From the NCBI GenBank assembly GCA_050084985.1, contig JBITNC010000002.1:9362001-9426000 (forward strand): DNA of 64,000 nucleotides, given 5' to 3'. This document shows positions 33,112-45,299 of the stretch, in pieces; the first letter of the stretch is position 1; each line of letters starts with the position of its first letter. Both the position numbers and the translations under genes were made by a program. The notes beneath the pieces are model-generated. The model had not been told where the DNA came from. It worked only from the letters and a program-made list of their open reading frames with translations, and did not search any database. This stretch comes from Nageia nagi (taxonomy: Eukaryota > Pinophyta).

Positions 33112-33589
33112 GAGAAATGAAATGTGGGAGATGTCTTTTGATGGGGAAAGATCCAAAAATGGATCCGGAGCTGGGATTATCCTGACCAACCCAATTGGTA
33201 AGGTGCATAGATTTTCTTTTAGACTCACCTGGTTATGTTCAAATAACGTGGCTGAATATGAAGCTCTTTGCCTGGGACTAGAACAAGCTATCAAAATGAA
33301 AATTCAGTGTCTAAAGATCAAAGGGGATTCAGATTTGATCGTGAAATAAGTGACAGGGAAATGTTCAGTCAAACATCATTATTTGAAAGCCTATAGGAAT
33401 CAAGTTTGGGATCTGTTTGAGCATTTCAAAGCATTGCATATTCAGTCGATTCCAAGGAGATTCAATCAAGAAGCTGATGCATTAGCACAAATGGGAGCCA
33501 GTTTTGATCCCACAAATGACTGGTTCCGGAGAAAGGGTGTTCAGCTCATTTTCAATCCATCAGTTCTAGATAATGATTCCTTTTGGTAG
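33112..33589 (+). pseudogene. Gypsy E extra RNase H (RVT_3/archaeal-type), upstream of RT
   Basis: The reading gives MSFDGERSKNGSGAGIIL, NNVAEYEALCLGLEQA, KGDSDLIVK and FNQEADALAQMGAS. These supply the four acidic residues of RNase HI: Asp of SFDG, Glu of AEYE, Asp of GDSD and Asp of EADAL. One TAA at 33347-33349 interrupts it, in place of a Gln. The family is the second, plant-RNase-H-like domain of Tat elements. Its place here is between protease and reverse transcriptase, whereas in Ogre it stands between the Gypsy RNase H and integrase. A separate normal RNase H follows the RT at 34870. Confidence 0.85.
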
Positions 33590-34869
33590 GTTTTCCAGGA
33601 CGAAGCTCAAATTAATCAATTTTTATTACAATAAGCGGTATGTCATGCAGTAGGAGAAGAGGACTCCGAAGTTTTCCAAGAACAAGACATAATTTAGCTG
33701 AATAACAATAAACTCCCTAAAGATTTGATTCCATTCGAAGGATTATTCGATAGAAGTGACCAGGTAAAAAGAAGGGGTATGAATATAAACCCGGATAACT
33801 ATAAAGAACATGAAGTTTTTCCAGGTAAGTCATTAAAAATTGGTATATCTAATACTCTGAAATAGATTCAGGAAATTGTACAGTTATGCAGAACATATGT
33901 TGATGTTATTGCTTGGTCTTATGATGATTTAAAGGTTTTTGATAAATCAGTGATACAACATACAATCGAGTTGATAGATGATGCTAAACCGGTCAGACAA
34001 AAAATAAAGACCAGTAAACCCCAAGATCGAAGTTGCCATGAAGCAGGAGGTGCTTAAACTGTACAAGGCTGGGATAATTTATCCCATCAAGCATTCCACT
34101 TGGGTAGCCAATCTTATGCCTGTCCAGAAGAAAAATGGCGAGATAAGGTTGTGTGTAGATTTCCAGGGTTTGAACAGAGTATCATTAAAGGATCATTACC
34201 CCTTACCTCCAATGGAACAAATACTAAATACTATAGCTGGAGCTGAAAAGTTCTCTTTGATAGACGGTTTCTCTGGGTACAATCAGATTTGGGTCCGAAA
34301 TGAAGATCAGTTCAAAATAGCTTTTACAACTAAATGGGGCACATTTACTTTTCAGAGAATGTCGTTTGGACTATCCAATGCAGGGGCTACCTTTCAGAGA
34401 GCTATGGATTATGCATTTGGAGAACTGGTAAATAAGATTCTGTTGGTATACCTTGATGATATTACTATTTTCTCTCACGATAGAAACATGCATGTCCAAC
34501 ATCTGGAGCAAGCCTTCATCAAATGTAAGAGGTATGGTATATCCCTAAATCCTAAGAAGTCTATCTTCGCAGTAGATGAGGGTAAATTATTGGGCCATGT
34601 CATTTCAAAAGAGGGATGGGCTATTGATCCGGATAGAGTTAAAGCTATAAATGAATTGTCTCTCCTATCTAATAAGAAGTCTCTGCAATCTTTTCTGGGT
34701 CAGATTAACTTTGTCAGAAGATTTATTCAGGATTTCTCAAACATTATCAAACCTATCACCTGGATGCTAAAAAAAGATACTCCTTTTGTATGGACTGAGG
34801 AAGGTAAAGAAGCTTTTCAGAAAATTAAGGTAGCAATTACAAAAGCTCCTGTACTGAGAAATCCAGATT
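33590..34869 (+). pseudogene. Gypsy E reverse transcriptase
   Basis: After a linker with several stops (near 33588, 33632, 33694 and 33863), the AWSYDDLKVFD block near 33912-33945 and QHTIELIDDAKPVRQK lead into the RT. The frame changes near 34020. The catalytic core is open from 34038, with RLCVDFQGLNR, FSLIDGFSGYNQI (first Asp) near 34255, FGLSNAGATFQRAM and LVYLDDITIFS (YLDD) near 34445. Thumb and connection follow to about 34860. The DGFSGYNQI wording is typical of the non-chromodomain Gypsy branch. Confidence 0.93.
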
Positions 34870-35110
34870 TTAGCAAAGAATTTATTCTATACGCATATGG
34901 TTCAGATACTAGTGTTGCAACCATTTTAACCCAGAAGTACGAAAGAAATGAAGAATATCCAGTCACATTTTTCAGCCAGACTATGAACAGTTGTGAGGAA
35001 AAATACACTTTCATTGAAAAATAGGTCCTAGCTATTGTGAAAGCACTCGACAAGTTAAAACATTACATTGCTTAGAGCAGGATTTTGATTTTAACTATAC
35101 ACCCGGATGT
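34870..35110 (+). pseudogene. Gypsy E main RNase H, short
   Basis: Directly after the RT it reads FILYAYGSDTSVATILTQ, YPVTFFSQTMNS and EEKYTFIEK. TAG at 35022-35024 and another near 35072 replace Gln-like positions; between them VLAIVKALDKLKHYI is visible. This is the standard Gypsy RNase H, but the Asp expected in the first motif is an Ala-Tyr-Gly context (YAYGSD), so the first catalytic residue may be lost. Confidence 0.8.
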
Positions 35111-36586
35111 TAGGTCTTATGTTATGCAGGGAGAATTGGGAGAAGGAAGACCTGGGTGGATTTCAAAAATTCTAAAGTACGATGTGGAAATTCGGCCCAC
35201 CAAGCTCGTAAAAGGAAGAGCACTTTGCGAGCAACTTGCAAAACCTACGACACCGAAAAAGGAGATGGTATGCTTTGTTGAGCAAGAAACCCCGAAATCC
35301 ATACCTGGAGATACGATAAAGGATTGGATGGAGCAATTAAGCAAATATTTTGAGACTAGAAAACTACCAGAAAACATGAATGCATCCCAAAGAAGGCGAT
35401 TCAAGATACACGCCCAGAATTACACAGAGATAGATCAGATACTTTATAGGAGAAATCACGATGGCATTTTGCTAAGATGTGTACCGGCGATAAAGTCAGC
35501 TAAGTTCATTGAAGAGTTTCATTCCGGAGAGTCTAGAGGTCATTACTCCGGATACACGATAGTGGGTAAGATCATTCAGGCAGGATATTACTGGCCCACT
35601 ATGTTCAAGGAGGCTTTTGAAAAGGCATAAAATTGTGAGAAGTGTCAGAGGTATGTGGGAAGAAAGAGAAATGCGGCATTACCATTGGAACCAATCCAAG
35701 TAGAAGAGCCCTTCCAACAGTGGGGGCTGGATTTTATCGGAGTCATCAATCCAAACTCCTCTTCTGAACATAAATTCATCCTTACTGCTACAGACTTTTT
35801 TACCAGATGGGCGGAAGCAGAGGTCGTAAAAGAGGTAAGTCAGAAGATTGTTATGAGATTTGTGGAAAAGTTAATTACTAGTTATGGTGTTCCTGAAACG
35901 ATAATCTCGGATAATGGTTTGGCTTTCGTAGGAGCTGAGGTTATTGATTTTGCTATGAGATTAGGTATCTATTGGAAAAATTCCTCAAATTATTACCCTA
36001 GGGTAATGGTTTGGCTGAGTCCACAAACAAAAATTTGATTCGGATTCTCAAAAGAACAGTGGAGGATAATCCCCAGACTTGGCACGAAAAGCTCAATTGG
36101 GCATTATGGGCAGATAGGATCACAGTAAAGTTAGCCATTAAAACTAGCCCATATACATTGGTATACGGTAAAAGGGCGGTATTACCAAGTCATTTTGAGC
36201 TTCCGATTTTAAAAGTTTTGCAGGAATATGGTGAGGATTTTGAATCTCTTGAGGTTCAGATGAATGAATTGTTACATCTAGAAGAGCTCCGGAATCAATC
36301 ATATCAAGACCTCCGAAGAAGAAATGAAATAGTAAAAAGATGGTTTGATGGTCGAAAATCAACTCTAGATACTTTCAGAGAAGGAGATTTAGTATTGAAA
36401 TGGGATGAGGATAGAGCTAAATCAGGGAAACACAAAAAATTTGAATCCATGTGGTCTGGACCCTATGTAGTAGCTAAATGTGTTGGGAAAAATGCCTTTG
36501 AGCTGGGTAAATTAAATGGGTGCAAATTGCCGATTTTAGTTAATGGACAGCACCTAAAGCGATACAAGACCGCAAGCGCGGGATAG
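35111..36586 (+). pseudogene. Gypsy E integrase
   Basis: The HHCC zinc finger is visible as FHSGESRGHYSG and NCEKCQRYVGRK (about 35518-35663), with TAA at 35628-35630 inside it. The core has WGLDFIGVINP (first Asp) near 35725, FFTRWAEAEVVK, and ETIISDNGLAFVG (second Asp) near 35898. A one-base loss near 36000 shifts the frame just before GLAESTNKNLIRI, which holds the catalytic Glu. The C-terminal part from 36011 has the KWDEDRAK and WSGPYVV blocks and ends at 36584-36586. No chromodomain is seen. Confidence 0.9.
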
Positions 36587-37075
36587 TGATTGTTTTTGAA
36601 AAAAAATATGTTTTTGTACACATATTGTAAATAGTGTGCCGTTTGCATTTATTTCAAGTTGTCATTATGGTTGTCAGTTATTTATTAGTAACTTAGTGGT
36701 AGTTGTACTTTTGCATTGGCAAAATTGAAGTTTCCAAAAGGGTATGGAAAATCAAATCTCGGAGTTCCCGAAAAGAGCGCATAATATCAAATTGGTTATT
36801 AATGCTACTATCCGTGAGGATATTATGCGTGTTCCAAGAGATTGTGCATCAATCAAAGAAAGGAGTTATAAAAGGACCAAGAGCACTACTCACCAAAATA
36901 CCTAATTCCAGAATTCATAAGAAGTATTATCTTACAAATTTGCGAAACTAGTATCTACTACGCATTACCAGGAGCCGTGGAATATAGCAGAAGAATCTGA
37001 GTAAAGCAAAGTGTTGGTTAGGGGTGACAGAAGTGAGACAAGAAGAGTTGATAAGCACAACACAAGCAAACAGAA
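36587..37075 (+). other. Spacer between integrase and ORF3 of Gypsy E
   Basis: No domain is recognised in this 490-bp stretch. It may serve as the leader of ORF3. No strong splice or promoter signal can be asserted. Confidence 0.4.
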
Positions 37076-40000
37076 ATGAGCTCAGGATCATCGGCGAAGA
37101 TAGCAAGGTAAATAACGGACTCCATGGATTTATTGTGGGATACTGAAATTACAGCTCGAAATAAGAACCCCAAGGGCACAGCTGAAGGTAAGTGCCCAAA
37201 CTTTAGTTTTAATCATATAGCACATTCACCAATGGGGTCGGGTCTCATGTATTTTATTCCCCATAGATGCTTTCCTGCTCCTGAGTTGATAGAGTTTATA
37301 AAGGGGGCATTTGATCCTGTAACCAGGATAGTCAGAGACTTGCAAGGTAGAACTATCTTAAATTTGGATTCCATTTCAATAGAAAAAGCTTTTAATCCAC
37401 CCTCCCCTATGCGTTCCCTTGTGCACATTAATTGGTATATGACCCCTAGTTCCAATTTGAGAGCAAATATCATGGCCTGGCTAAATAAAAATGCAGCTAG
37501 GACTATAAAGTTTATGGAGTTCCCCAGTTCTGAGCTCCTGTTCTCCAATTTTTCTGCACATCTACAATTATTACTATCCATGTTGGCCATAGCAGTGGGC
37601 GAAGAGATAGATAGGTATGTCTCGCCATCAAAATTAGCTATTGCATACCAGATTTCCCATCCAAACTCTCCTACAATGTATGACTGGGCCATTGCACTTT
37701 CAGATGGAATATCTGAGCAGTTAGAAAAGATTAGTGAGGGATTTCATTTTTCGTATGTGTCACACATTATTTGGATGATGATTCATCAGAATGTCGATGT
37801 TTTCAAAAATTTAACCTTGGTTTGGACTGATGAAAGAGGGTCTCAGAAGCTAGTGGACCAATGGACTGAGGAGGTGAGGTCTTCAGCAGATTACTACCTT
37901 TTTGTAGAAAGCTTTTTGGTTCCTGCAATGAAGTTATTTACCCCCGCAGTTCCAAGATTATCAACAACTTCTAAGCTTTACCTCTGGATGCCACATGGAG
38001 AGATCGAGGATTGGTTCTTCATAGAGGAGGGGACTTTCATCAGGCTTTATGGGTTTTTTGGGGCTCCTTTCTTACTACCGGTCCATGTAATGGATTGGGT
38101 TTTTAGCATGGAATACGCCAGATAAATGGATTATATAGATTCTAAATACGGAGCTGCAGCAAAGAAGAGGATAGTTTATGCCCTTCCTCATAAAGTGCAT
38201 GACTTGGTGCTTCAAAGTAGGGGAGCAAATGAATAATTAAAAGGTAAATTGTTGAATTTAAAATTGAAAGAACTTAGTCAGTATTCGCTATATGATCCGA
38301 AGGACATCTTTGGCAAGAGGTTGAGGGGTCAGCCCAACCCCCCGAGTTTCAGAGCTGAATCCAGGCCAGATCTGCTTAAATGGTGAAACCCAGAACATGA
38401 AGACAAGGTAATGCCCACTGCCTTGATTACTAAAGATTTATTTCCACCATGGTTGAGTTTTTATAGCAAAAAGACAAATTTTGACCCAAGAACAGACTCC
38501 ATCTCCAAAAAGTCTTTGAAAACCTTAAGAGATCAGAGATGGAGTGAAGAAAAAATAGCTACCTTCACTCAGTACCGGATTGAGTCCAGAAATTGGAATA
38601 CCCCTCTAGATTCTGATTTAGATGAGAAATTTGAGGAGATGTGGAGAATGGAACATCCTATAGATGTCCCTGCAAGTGAAAGTTTAGATGATAGTGATGA
38701 GGAGGAGAGCAGGGACCTACAATGTCCCAACCATCAGCTTAGGAGGAGTGACCTGAGGGAGGAACCAAGGAGGTTTCCATAGAAACAGCAGCTAGGAGGC
38801 CTAGGAAGGTGTATATTGTTAAAAGGAAAGTCCAAAAGGAGATGGCACCGCTCCCACCATCGCCAAAGAGAAGAAGAAGGAGCCCTACTCCATCAAGTAT
38901 GCTCTCTACTCCCTCTTCCCCTATTTCTCTTACTCCTTCTCTGTCTATTCCTACCACGTCCATTTCCATTCCAAGTTCACTTCCACAAATTCCAGCAGTC
39001 ATTCCAGCTTCACCCGTCCAATCTGTCATAACACCACCACCGCCTATTCAATGGAAAAGCTCCCTTCCCCTCACATCCAGCTCACAAGTTCCCCCCATCA
39101 CTAGCATAACCACAATACCATCATCACCTTCACCATCTTTGCCTCCATCATCTTCTCCTCCCTCCATTCCAGCTCTTCCTACCATTTATCCATCTGGCAG
39201 TAGTGTCCTCGGGCCCAGTCAAGCTAGCCCTATGACACCAGCATAGCAGATCGTGGCCTCCTCCTCTTAGGAGTTGAGCATCAGATCTCCATTCATTATG
39301 ATATCTAAGCAACAAGTATCTATGGATGGCATCATGCAGTAGTACCAACAAATGAAATAGGGACGAGATGCATGGATGTAGAAGCAGGTCAAGAAGCTCC
39401 TAGTTCTGGATAATCTGGTAAGGCTCCAGACTTCAATGGATCCGAAGCATAAGGTGCTTGAGATGGCTATTGCCCAAGAACCCCAAGAAGGACAAAGTGA
39501 TCTCTCCTCCATGAACACTCAGGTAAAAATTGACACACAAAGCATATCCTAGAGTGACAAAAATGAGCTCTTGCAAAATACAGTAGACCTCAATATATCA
39601 GAGCTGACAAAGTTGGAGGTCAAGTACAATAAGCTGCAAAAGGCCCATGAAGCTATGAAGTAGTAGTTAGACACTCAGAAATTAAAATTGAAAGCTGTTG
39701 AAAATAATATATCAATTTTGAAGGCTAGTTTAGCAGCGGCCCCTACAGCAGACACTTTGAGCCAGAAAGATGCCATCATATCTCAGAGAGATGCTGAGAT
39801 AACAGCCAGAGTAGCAGAGATTGGTGGTTTGAATGCCAACATAGTGCAACTCCAATCAAGTATGAATGTAAATAAGGTAGACAAATCCTTTTTGTTAAAT
39901 ATAAAGAAATAATTTTGGGAGATGAGGGTGCAGGAAATCAAAGATTTGATTCATCTAGGAGACCATGTAGAATCATGTTTATCAGAGCTCAAAAGACTCG

Positions 40001-40658
40001 AGGATGAGGTCACCAGATGTGAGAATATTTTGAATCCCATCTCAGAACAGGCCAAGCAAGCAAATAAGATGCTAAACAGCCTCTCGAATGAAAAGCTGCA
40101 GGCTTATAATGTCGGTGATCGAGTGGAGCTCATGACAGCAATTGACTACCCAATGAGGGGGAAATGGGTGTGTCAGGAGATCAAGAGTAATATCCCGCAC
40201 CAGACATAAGAAATGGAAAGCATGAAGTCAGAGATTCAGGGATTAAATGCATCCGGAGTCCCATAGTTATGGAGAAGCGACAGCTTGCTTGTCCTTGAAG
40301 CTGAGTTTTTGAGTGGTCTATAGAGCAGGATTGAAAGCACTAATGACATTGATATGCTCTTGGTTTCATTCAATGAAACCAATTTGATAAAATTCTTTGA
40401 TTCTTTGGTAGATGGTGACTTTCGCATTCAGCAATTATTGAGAAAATATGCTCATGTGTCTTATGAAATTTTGAACACTATAGCTTTAGCCCATGCAAGG
40501 CTAAAGGATTTTTCTGGGATCTCCGCAGACAGGAGTAAGGTTTAGCAACTCTTGAGTATGCAGAATTGAAGTCTGATTCTTTGATTCATTCAAATAAGAT
40601 TCTAGGTTCTAAAATTTCTTGGTTAATTGGCAAAATTTTCCCATAGATGTCGTCAAAA
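37076..40658 (+). pseudogene. Gypsy E third ORF (sense strand), about 1,150 codons, unknown function
   Basis: The ATG at 37076 (MSSGSSAKIAR) is in frame with the long open piece to 38125; TAA at 37109-37111 and 38123-38125 interrupt it. The N-terminal globular part has RDLQGRTILNLDSISIEKAF, which by eye resembles the start of plant-mobile-domain or transposon-associated proteins (weak). A second piece (38411-38782) ends in an acidic DDSDEEESRD run. After a frame change near 38750 comes a basic cluster (KRRRR near 38866) and a Pro/Ser-rich region to 39246, then a Gln/Lys/Glu-rich coiled-coil region at about 39400-40550. Most stops there are TAG where CAG would fit. No signal peptide or transmembrane segment is seen, so it does not look envelope-like. 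The last frame appears to run up to the 3' LTR. Confidence 0.7.
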
Positions 40659-42433
40659 TGTATATTAATACATAATCACTACTCCAAGGTTTTTTGAAAG
40701 TATGATCACTTCCGGAAGTGACTTAAGCTAAGCATAATCACAATGGGTTTAAGAATCATTTTCGAAAATGATTACCATTATGAAAGAAGAAAAGCCCCTC
40801 GAAGTTAATGTTGAGTAACCCAGGTTCCGAAAGAGATGATGTCAGCGACTTCGAGCCTTAACCCAAAATTGGATCCCGAAAGTGGTGAGGTCAGCGAGGA
40901 GTGATCAAATAGCTAGAGTCGATGAGTAAAACATTCTAGAAGTATGAAGATGACATCATGGGGAGGATGATGTTAACAATTTTGAATGAAGCTAGGTCCC
41001 AGAAGTGATGAGGTCAGCAAGAGATAATCGAAGAAGCTGGAGCCCAAAAATTAAGTGTTCCGGAAGTAAAGTATTCTGGAATAAGATGATAATGTCACAG
41101 AGGATAAGATAGTCACATTTTGGTAAAGACCAAGTTCCAGAGATGATGAGATCAGCAAGGGGTGATTAAAAAGGCTAGAGTCAGTAGATAAAGCATTCCA
41201 GAATGAAATGATAAAAGCTCAGTTGTGGAAAAGCTCAGGTTCCAGAGAAAGTGAGTAAAACATTTCTGAAAGTATGAAGATGATGTCACTGGGAGAATGA
41301 TGTTCATGTTTTTGAATGAAACTGGGTCCTGGAAGTGATGAGGTCAGCAAGGAGTGATCAAATAGTCGGAGCCAGTGAATAGAGCATTCCAAAATGTAGA
41401 GATGAGAATAGTAAAAAAAGTGATCGAATAGCCGGAGCCAGTGAGTAAAATATTCCAGAAGTATGAAGATGATGTCACAGGGAGAATGATGTTCACATTT
41501 TTGAATGAAACTGGGTCCCAGAAGTGATGAGGTCAGTAAGGAGTGATCAAATAGTTGAAGCTAGTGAATAGAGCATTCCGAAATGTAGAGATGAGAACAG
41601 CAAAAAGAGATCAAATAGCTGAAGCTAGTAAATAGAATAACCCAGAAGAGATGAGGACAGCGAGAAGTCAGATCATAGTCATCAAGAAGCTGTACCATCT
41701 ACAATCTACCTAGTTTTGTAATATTCTACCAAGTGGCATATGTAGGTAGTATCAGTTAAAAGAAGGCTAGAATCTTGAAGCCATTTTGTAAACGTTTATA
41801 TTCTACAATTCTTGTAACTGTTGTTGCTTCAGTATAAGTATATGAAAATAAAGTGAAAGAAGGGTCAGAAGCCCTAGTATTGCTCTTTACATTTGTTCTC
41901 AAAGACCTGTAGTTTTTATCAGTAATATGATACCATCTTGACCTTTCTTATCTAGCACTCGTAATTGTCATTCTTAATTTGGTTACATCATGGTAGCTTG
42001 GCTTGTTTCCTGAATGGTAATCGTGAGCTGCTTGTATAATTATGTCTGCTACATGGTAGAGTAAAGCTGGGAAACTATTAGAGAGTGAGAGCTTGTACCG
42101 TAGCTGCTACACTAGATTTAGACCAAGGTTTCACACACTGTGAAAGCTCGTGCTGAACTAGTGATCCACCTTTACTTTCTCTCTTGTTACCCTAAGCCTT
42201 TTTGCTTAAATTCCTTGCACTCTACTCCTTTTTATTTTCTTTCCTGTTACCCTAAGCCTTTTGCTTAAATTCCTCACACTCTACTCTTTTTATCTTCTTT
42301 CCTGTTACTTCTCCTACACCCAATGTATAAGGAACCGGCCTTCTCTGGAGATCAAACTGTCACCATAGTCTGTTCTTGATTTACTTTGGTTAAGATTGTT
42401 TGCGGTGCATATATTACACAATCCTAATCAACA
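40659..42433 (+). repeat. 3' LTR of Gypsy E (1775 bp)
   Basis: TGTATATT to CAACA, aligned along its whole length with the 5' LTR, including the 16-bp palindrome at 40706-40721. It carries more C-to-T and G-to-A changes than the 5' copy. The bases directly before it (CGTCAAAA) are not a polypurine tract. Confidence 0.95.
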
Positions 42434-42438
42434 ATAAC
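42434..42438. repeat. Right target-site duplication of Gypsy E (ATAAC)
   Basis: Perfect copy of 28788-28792. Confidence 0.95.
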
Positions 42439-43740
42439 CTTCATCCACACTTTGTTAGGACATGCTTGTTCAAAATAAGAAGGCTCAAAATCATCAAATA
42501 TAGTAATTTTAGAAGAAATAGAAACATGAACATTGGAAGTGGAAGTAGAAGTAGAATCCATTAAAGAATAATTTACCATATCACCTTTGGGCTCACCATT
42601 ATCTTCGTCGCCTAACATTTGCAAATTTTCCAACCTTTGCAAAGTAACTTCTAACTCCTTGTGTTGACTCCTTTTCAACCTTCTTGAAAATTTTTGATCC
42701 AACATTTGAGAAGAAGGATGATCCTTTACCATCCTTTTACCTTTTACTGATTGATTTACACTTGCACTAGATGATGGAGATGAGTAAGAACCGTTGAGGA
42801 CTTGAAGATGCACTTGAAACTCTCACTTATGAAGAAGAAATAATTCTTGGCTAAACATGATTGTGTGAAACATGGTTGGGCTGAACACTTCCTTGGTCAT
42901 TTAAAGCATTCTCTTCAAACATACCATCATCAACAATAAACTTTTTACATTTGTAAGACTTCCAACTTTCCCCTTTATAAAAAATGGCATCTCTAGACAC
43001 AACCACTTGGTGAGAAATTGGATTAAAAAATCTATAAGATTTAGAGTGTTCACTATGGCTAATAAAAATACACTTCTCACTCTTAGCATCAAGCTTTTTT
43101 CTACTCTCATTATTCACATGAACATAAGCAAGAAAACCAAAAACTTTCAAATGTTTCACACTTGGATTCTTTCCAAGCCAACACTCATAAGGAGTAACAT
43201 TATCCAAAATCCTTATATGATTCCTATTTAAAATACAAATAGTAGTATGAATAGCTTCAACCCAATAAAAATTACTCAAACCTTTTGTATGCATCATACA
43301 CCTTGCCATTTCTACCAAAGTTTGGTTCTTTCTTCCAGCAACTCCATTTTGTTGGGGTGTGTATGGTGAAGTTAATTGCTTCTTAATGCCAAAATTTCTA
43401 CAAAACTTCATAAAATCATTAGAGAAAAACTCACCACTATAATCAGTTCTTAAACACTTAATTGTATTCCCACTTTGATTCTCAACACTAGCTTTAAAAA
43501 TCTTGAAGCACTCAAATGCATAAAGATAATCAATAAATGTAAGAAATTAAGAAGCTTTACCCATACTTTATATTTCCAATGGTCCACAAAGATCATTATG
43601 CACCAATTGTAATGGAGATTGAGCTCTCCATGCTTCATTCTTTAAAAAAAGTCCCCTTGCATGCTTTCCAAGAGCACACCCTTCACACAATATATTAGTA
43701 TCTTGGACCTTTGGAAAACCATAAACAAGTGGATACAAAA
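42439..43740 (-). pseudogene. Copia D integrase and linker
   Basis: The open piece 43411-42851 has FGIKKQLTSPYTPQQNGVAGRKNQT (read as TPQQNGVAGRKNQT), with the catalytic Glu of the usual NGVAERKN replaced by Gly. It continues with TPYECWLGKNPSVKHLKVFG and EKCIFISHSEHSKSYRF. Upstream (43640-43450) lie decayed parts of the core. From 42813 to 42439 the Ser-rich linker runs to the Gypsy E insertion; the RT continues at 28792. Stops and frame changes make it inactive. Confidence 0.88.
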
Positions 43741-45290
43741 GCTTTAAACTCTAAAAATTCACATGGCGAAACCTTAAATGCCATAAATTAGCACTATCAT
43801 AAATGCTTCCACAAGCAAAACCTCCCTATTTCTCTTCAAACTTGATGGGAAAAAACTTATTTTTATTCTTTTTCATTGTAGTGAGTAGCTTTCAAAAACT
43901 AATTTATAATTATTTTCCAATATTTATTCAACACTTAAAAGAAATTCTTTCAAACTAGGAGCAAAATAAATACTTTTTACCATCATAGTATGTTTCTTAG
44001 TAGGAACCATCATGTTCGCTTTTGCAATCACCTCTAAAAGCTTTTCATTACTAAGTTTGATGCTAGAAATAAAGGAATGATCAAGAGATGATAAGATCTC
44101 CTTCTTTCTGGTCATGTGATGTGAACAACCACTATCAAGAACCTAAGTTTCATCATCTTATTCTTGTGAAAGAAGTGCTTTAGCTCCATGATTCTCTTCT
44201 TGGATAATAGAAAGAAGTAAGACATCTTCTTTCCCATAATTTCTATAAGAATCTTCTTCTTCCCCATAATTTGTTAATCGATTGTATTGAGAGGCTTGTT
44301 TCAGCCTACACTCTCTCTCAAAATGACCAAATTTGTTACAATGAAAACATTATACATTTTTTTATCTCTTCCTCTACTTATTGGATTAAATCCCCCTTTA
44401 GTGCTTACACTTGAACTATTGGCTTGATCACCATTTTAATTCTAATCCCTTCCTCTCCCTCTTCCTAAAGAGACTCTTCTTCCTCCTCTATCATTTTGGC
44501 CTCTTCCTCTAGAGTCTTTACCTTGACCTCTTCCACTAGTATTGTCATTCTCTTTTGTTGAGAATGCTTATTCTTCACTTGTACCAATTTTGGATCTTCT
44601 AAAAAATCTCTCTTCTTGAGATGTGAGAGATCTAACCAATTGATCAAACTCCATAGTAGACAGATCTTTAGTTTCTTCAATTACAAGAGCCACATTATTC
44701 CATTTAGGTAATAAAGTACTCAAGACCTTTTTTTATTATCAAGGCTTTCTCCAAATCTTCACCAAGAGTGGCCATTTTGTTCACTATGTTAATCACCCAT
44801 ACTTTAATTTTTATATTATGTGAGATTCTCAAAATCTCTTCTGAGAGTCTAAAGTTTTACTTCTTTCACTTTGACACTTCCTTGGTAGCCTTCCTTCAAA
44901 GCTTTTCATGCATCAATAACGGTTCTATGGGCTAAGATTCTTGGGAAAATACTCTTATCAAGAGCAGCTTGAATATGTGATAAGGCCAAAAAATTCTTTT
45001 TCTTCATCTCTTTAAATTCCTTTTTTTTTATCTTCACTTAGAACACTTCAATCAATTGGTTTTATGTATCCAACTTCAACAACATGCCATAAGTCTTTTC
45101 CTTCGAAGAGAGTAATCATTCGGATGCTCCAATATTCATAATCTAATCCATGAAATTCTAGAATTGGTATTGAGTTTGAAATATTTACCATGATATCAAT
45201 ACTTCAACACTTCTTGAATCTACAAAAGAAATCCTCTCCAAACTCTTTTTACAAAATACCCATAATTTTAAAACCCAATAAACTCAATCT
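43741..45290 (-). pseudogene. Copia D gag and protease
   Basis: Reading down from the primer site, the gag is broken into several frames. The CCHC knuckle CFHCNKFGHFEREC is clear at 44308-44349. The protease LDSGCSHHMTRKKEIL lies at about 44140-44090 with Asp-Ser-Gly, and the open piece 44115-43924 continues it. An Arg/Glu-rich linker precedes the knuckle (44680-44465). The order gag, protease, integrase fits Copia. Confidence 0.82.
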
Positions 45291-45299
45291 GGACTACTT

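Larger units (their letters stand above)
28793..42433 (+). mobile_element. Gypsy element E, Tat-like, 13,641 bp, dead
   Basis: Two LTRs of 1771 and 1775 bp and a perfect ATAAC duplication bracket a sense-strand gag, protease, extra RNase H, reverse transcriptase, RNase H, integrase and a long third ORF. The RT-before-integrase order, lack of a chromodomain and the second (RVT_3-type) RNase H point to the Tat/Ogre branch of Ty3/Gypsy. It lies inside Copia D. Stops are mostly TAG or TAA in place of CAG or CAA, plus frameshifts near 34020, 36000 and 38750. Confidence 0.95.

Noticed and set aside
28793-42433. CRISPR-like spaced repeats in the LTR modules
   Set aside because: Repeat spacing is irregular, units diverge and the context is a plant retrotransposon.
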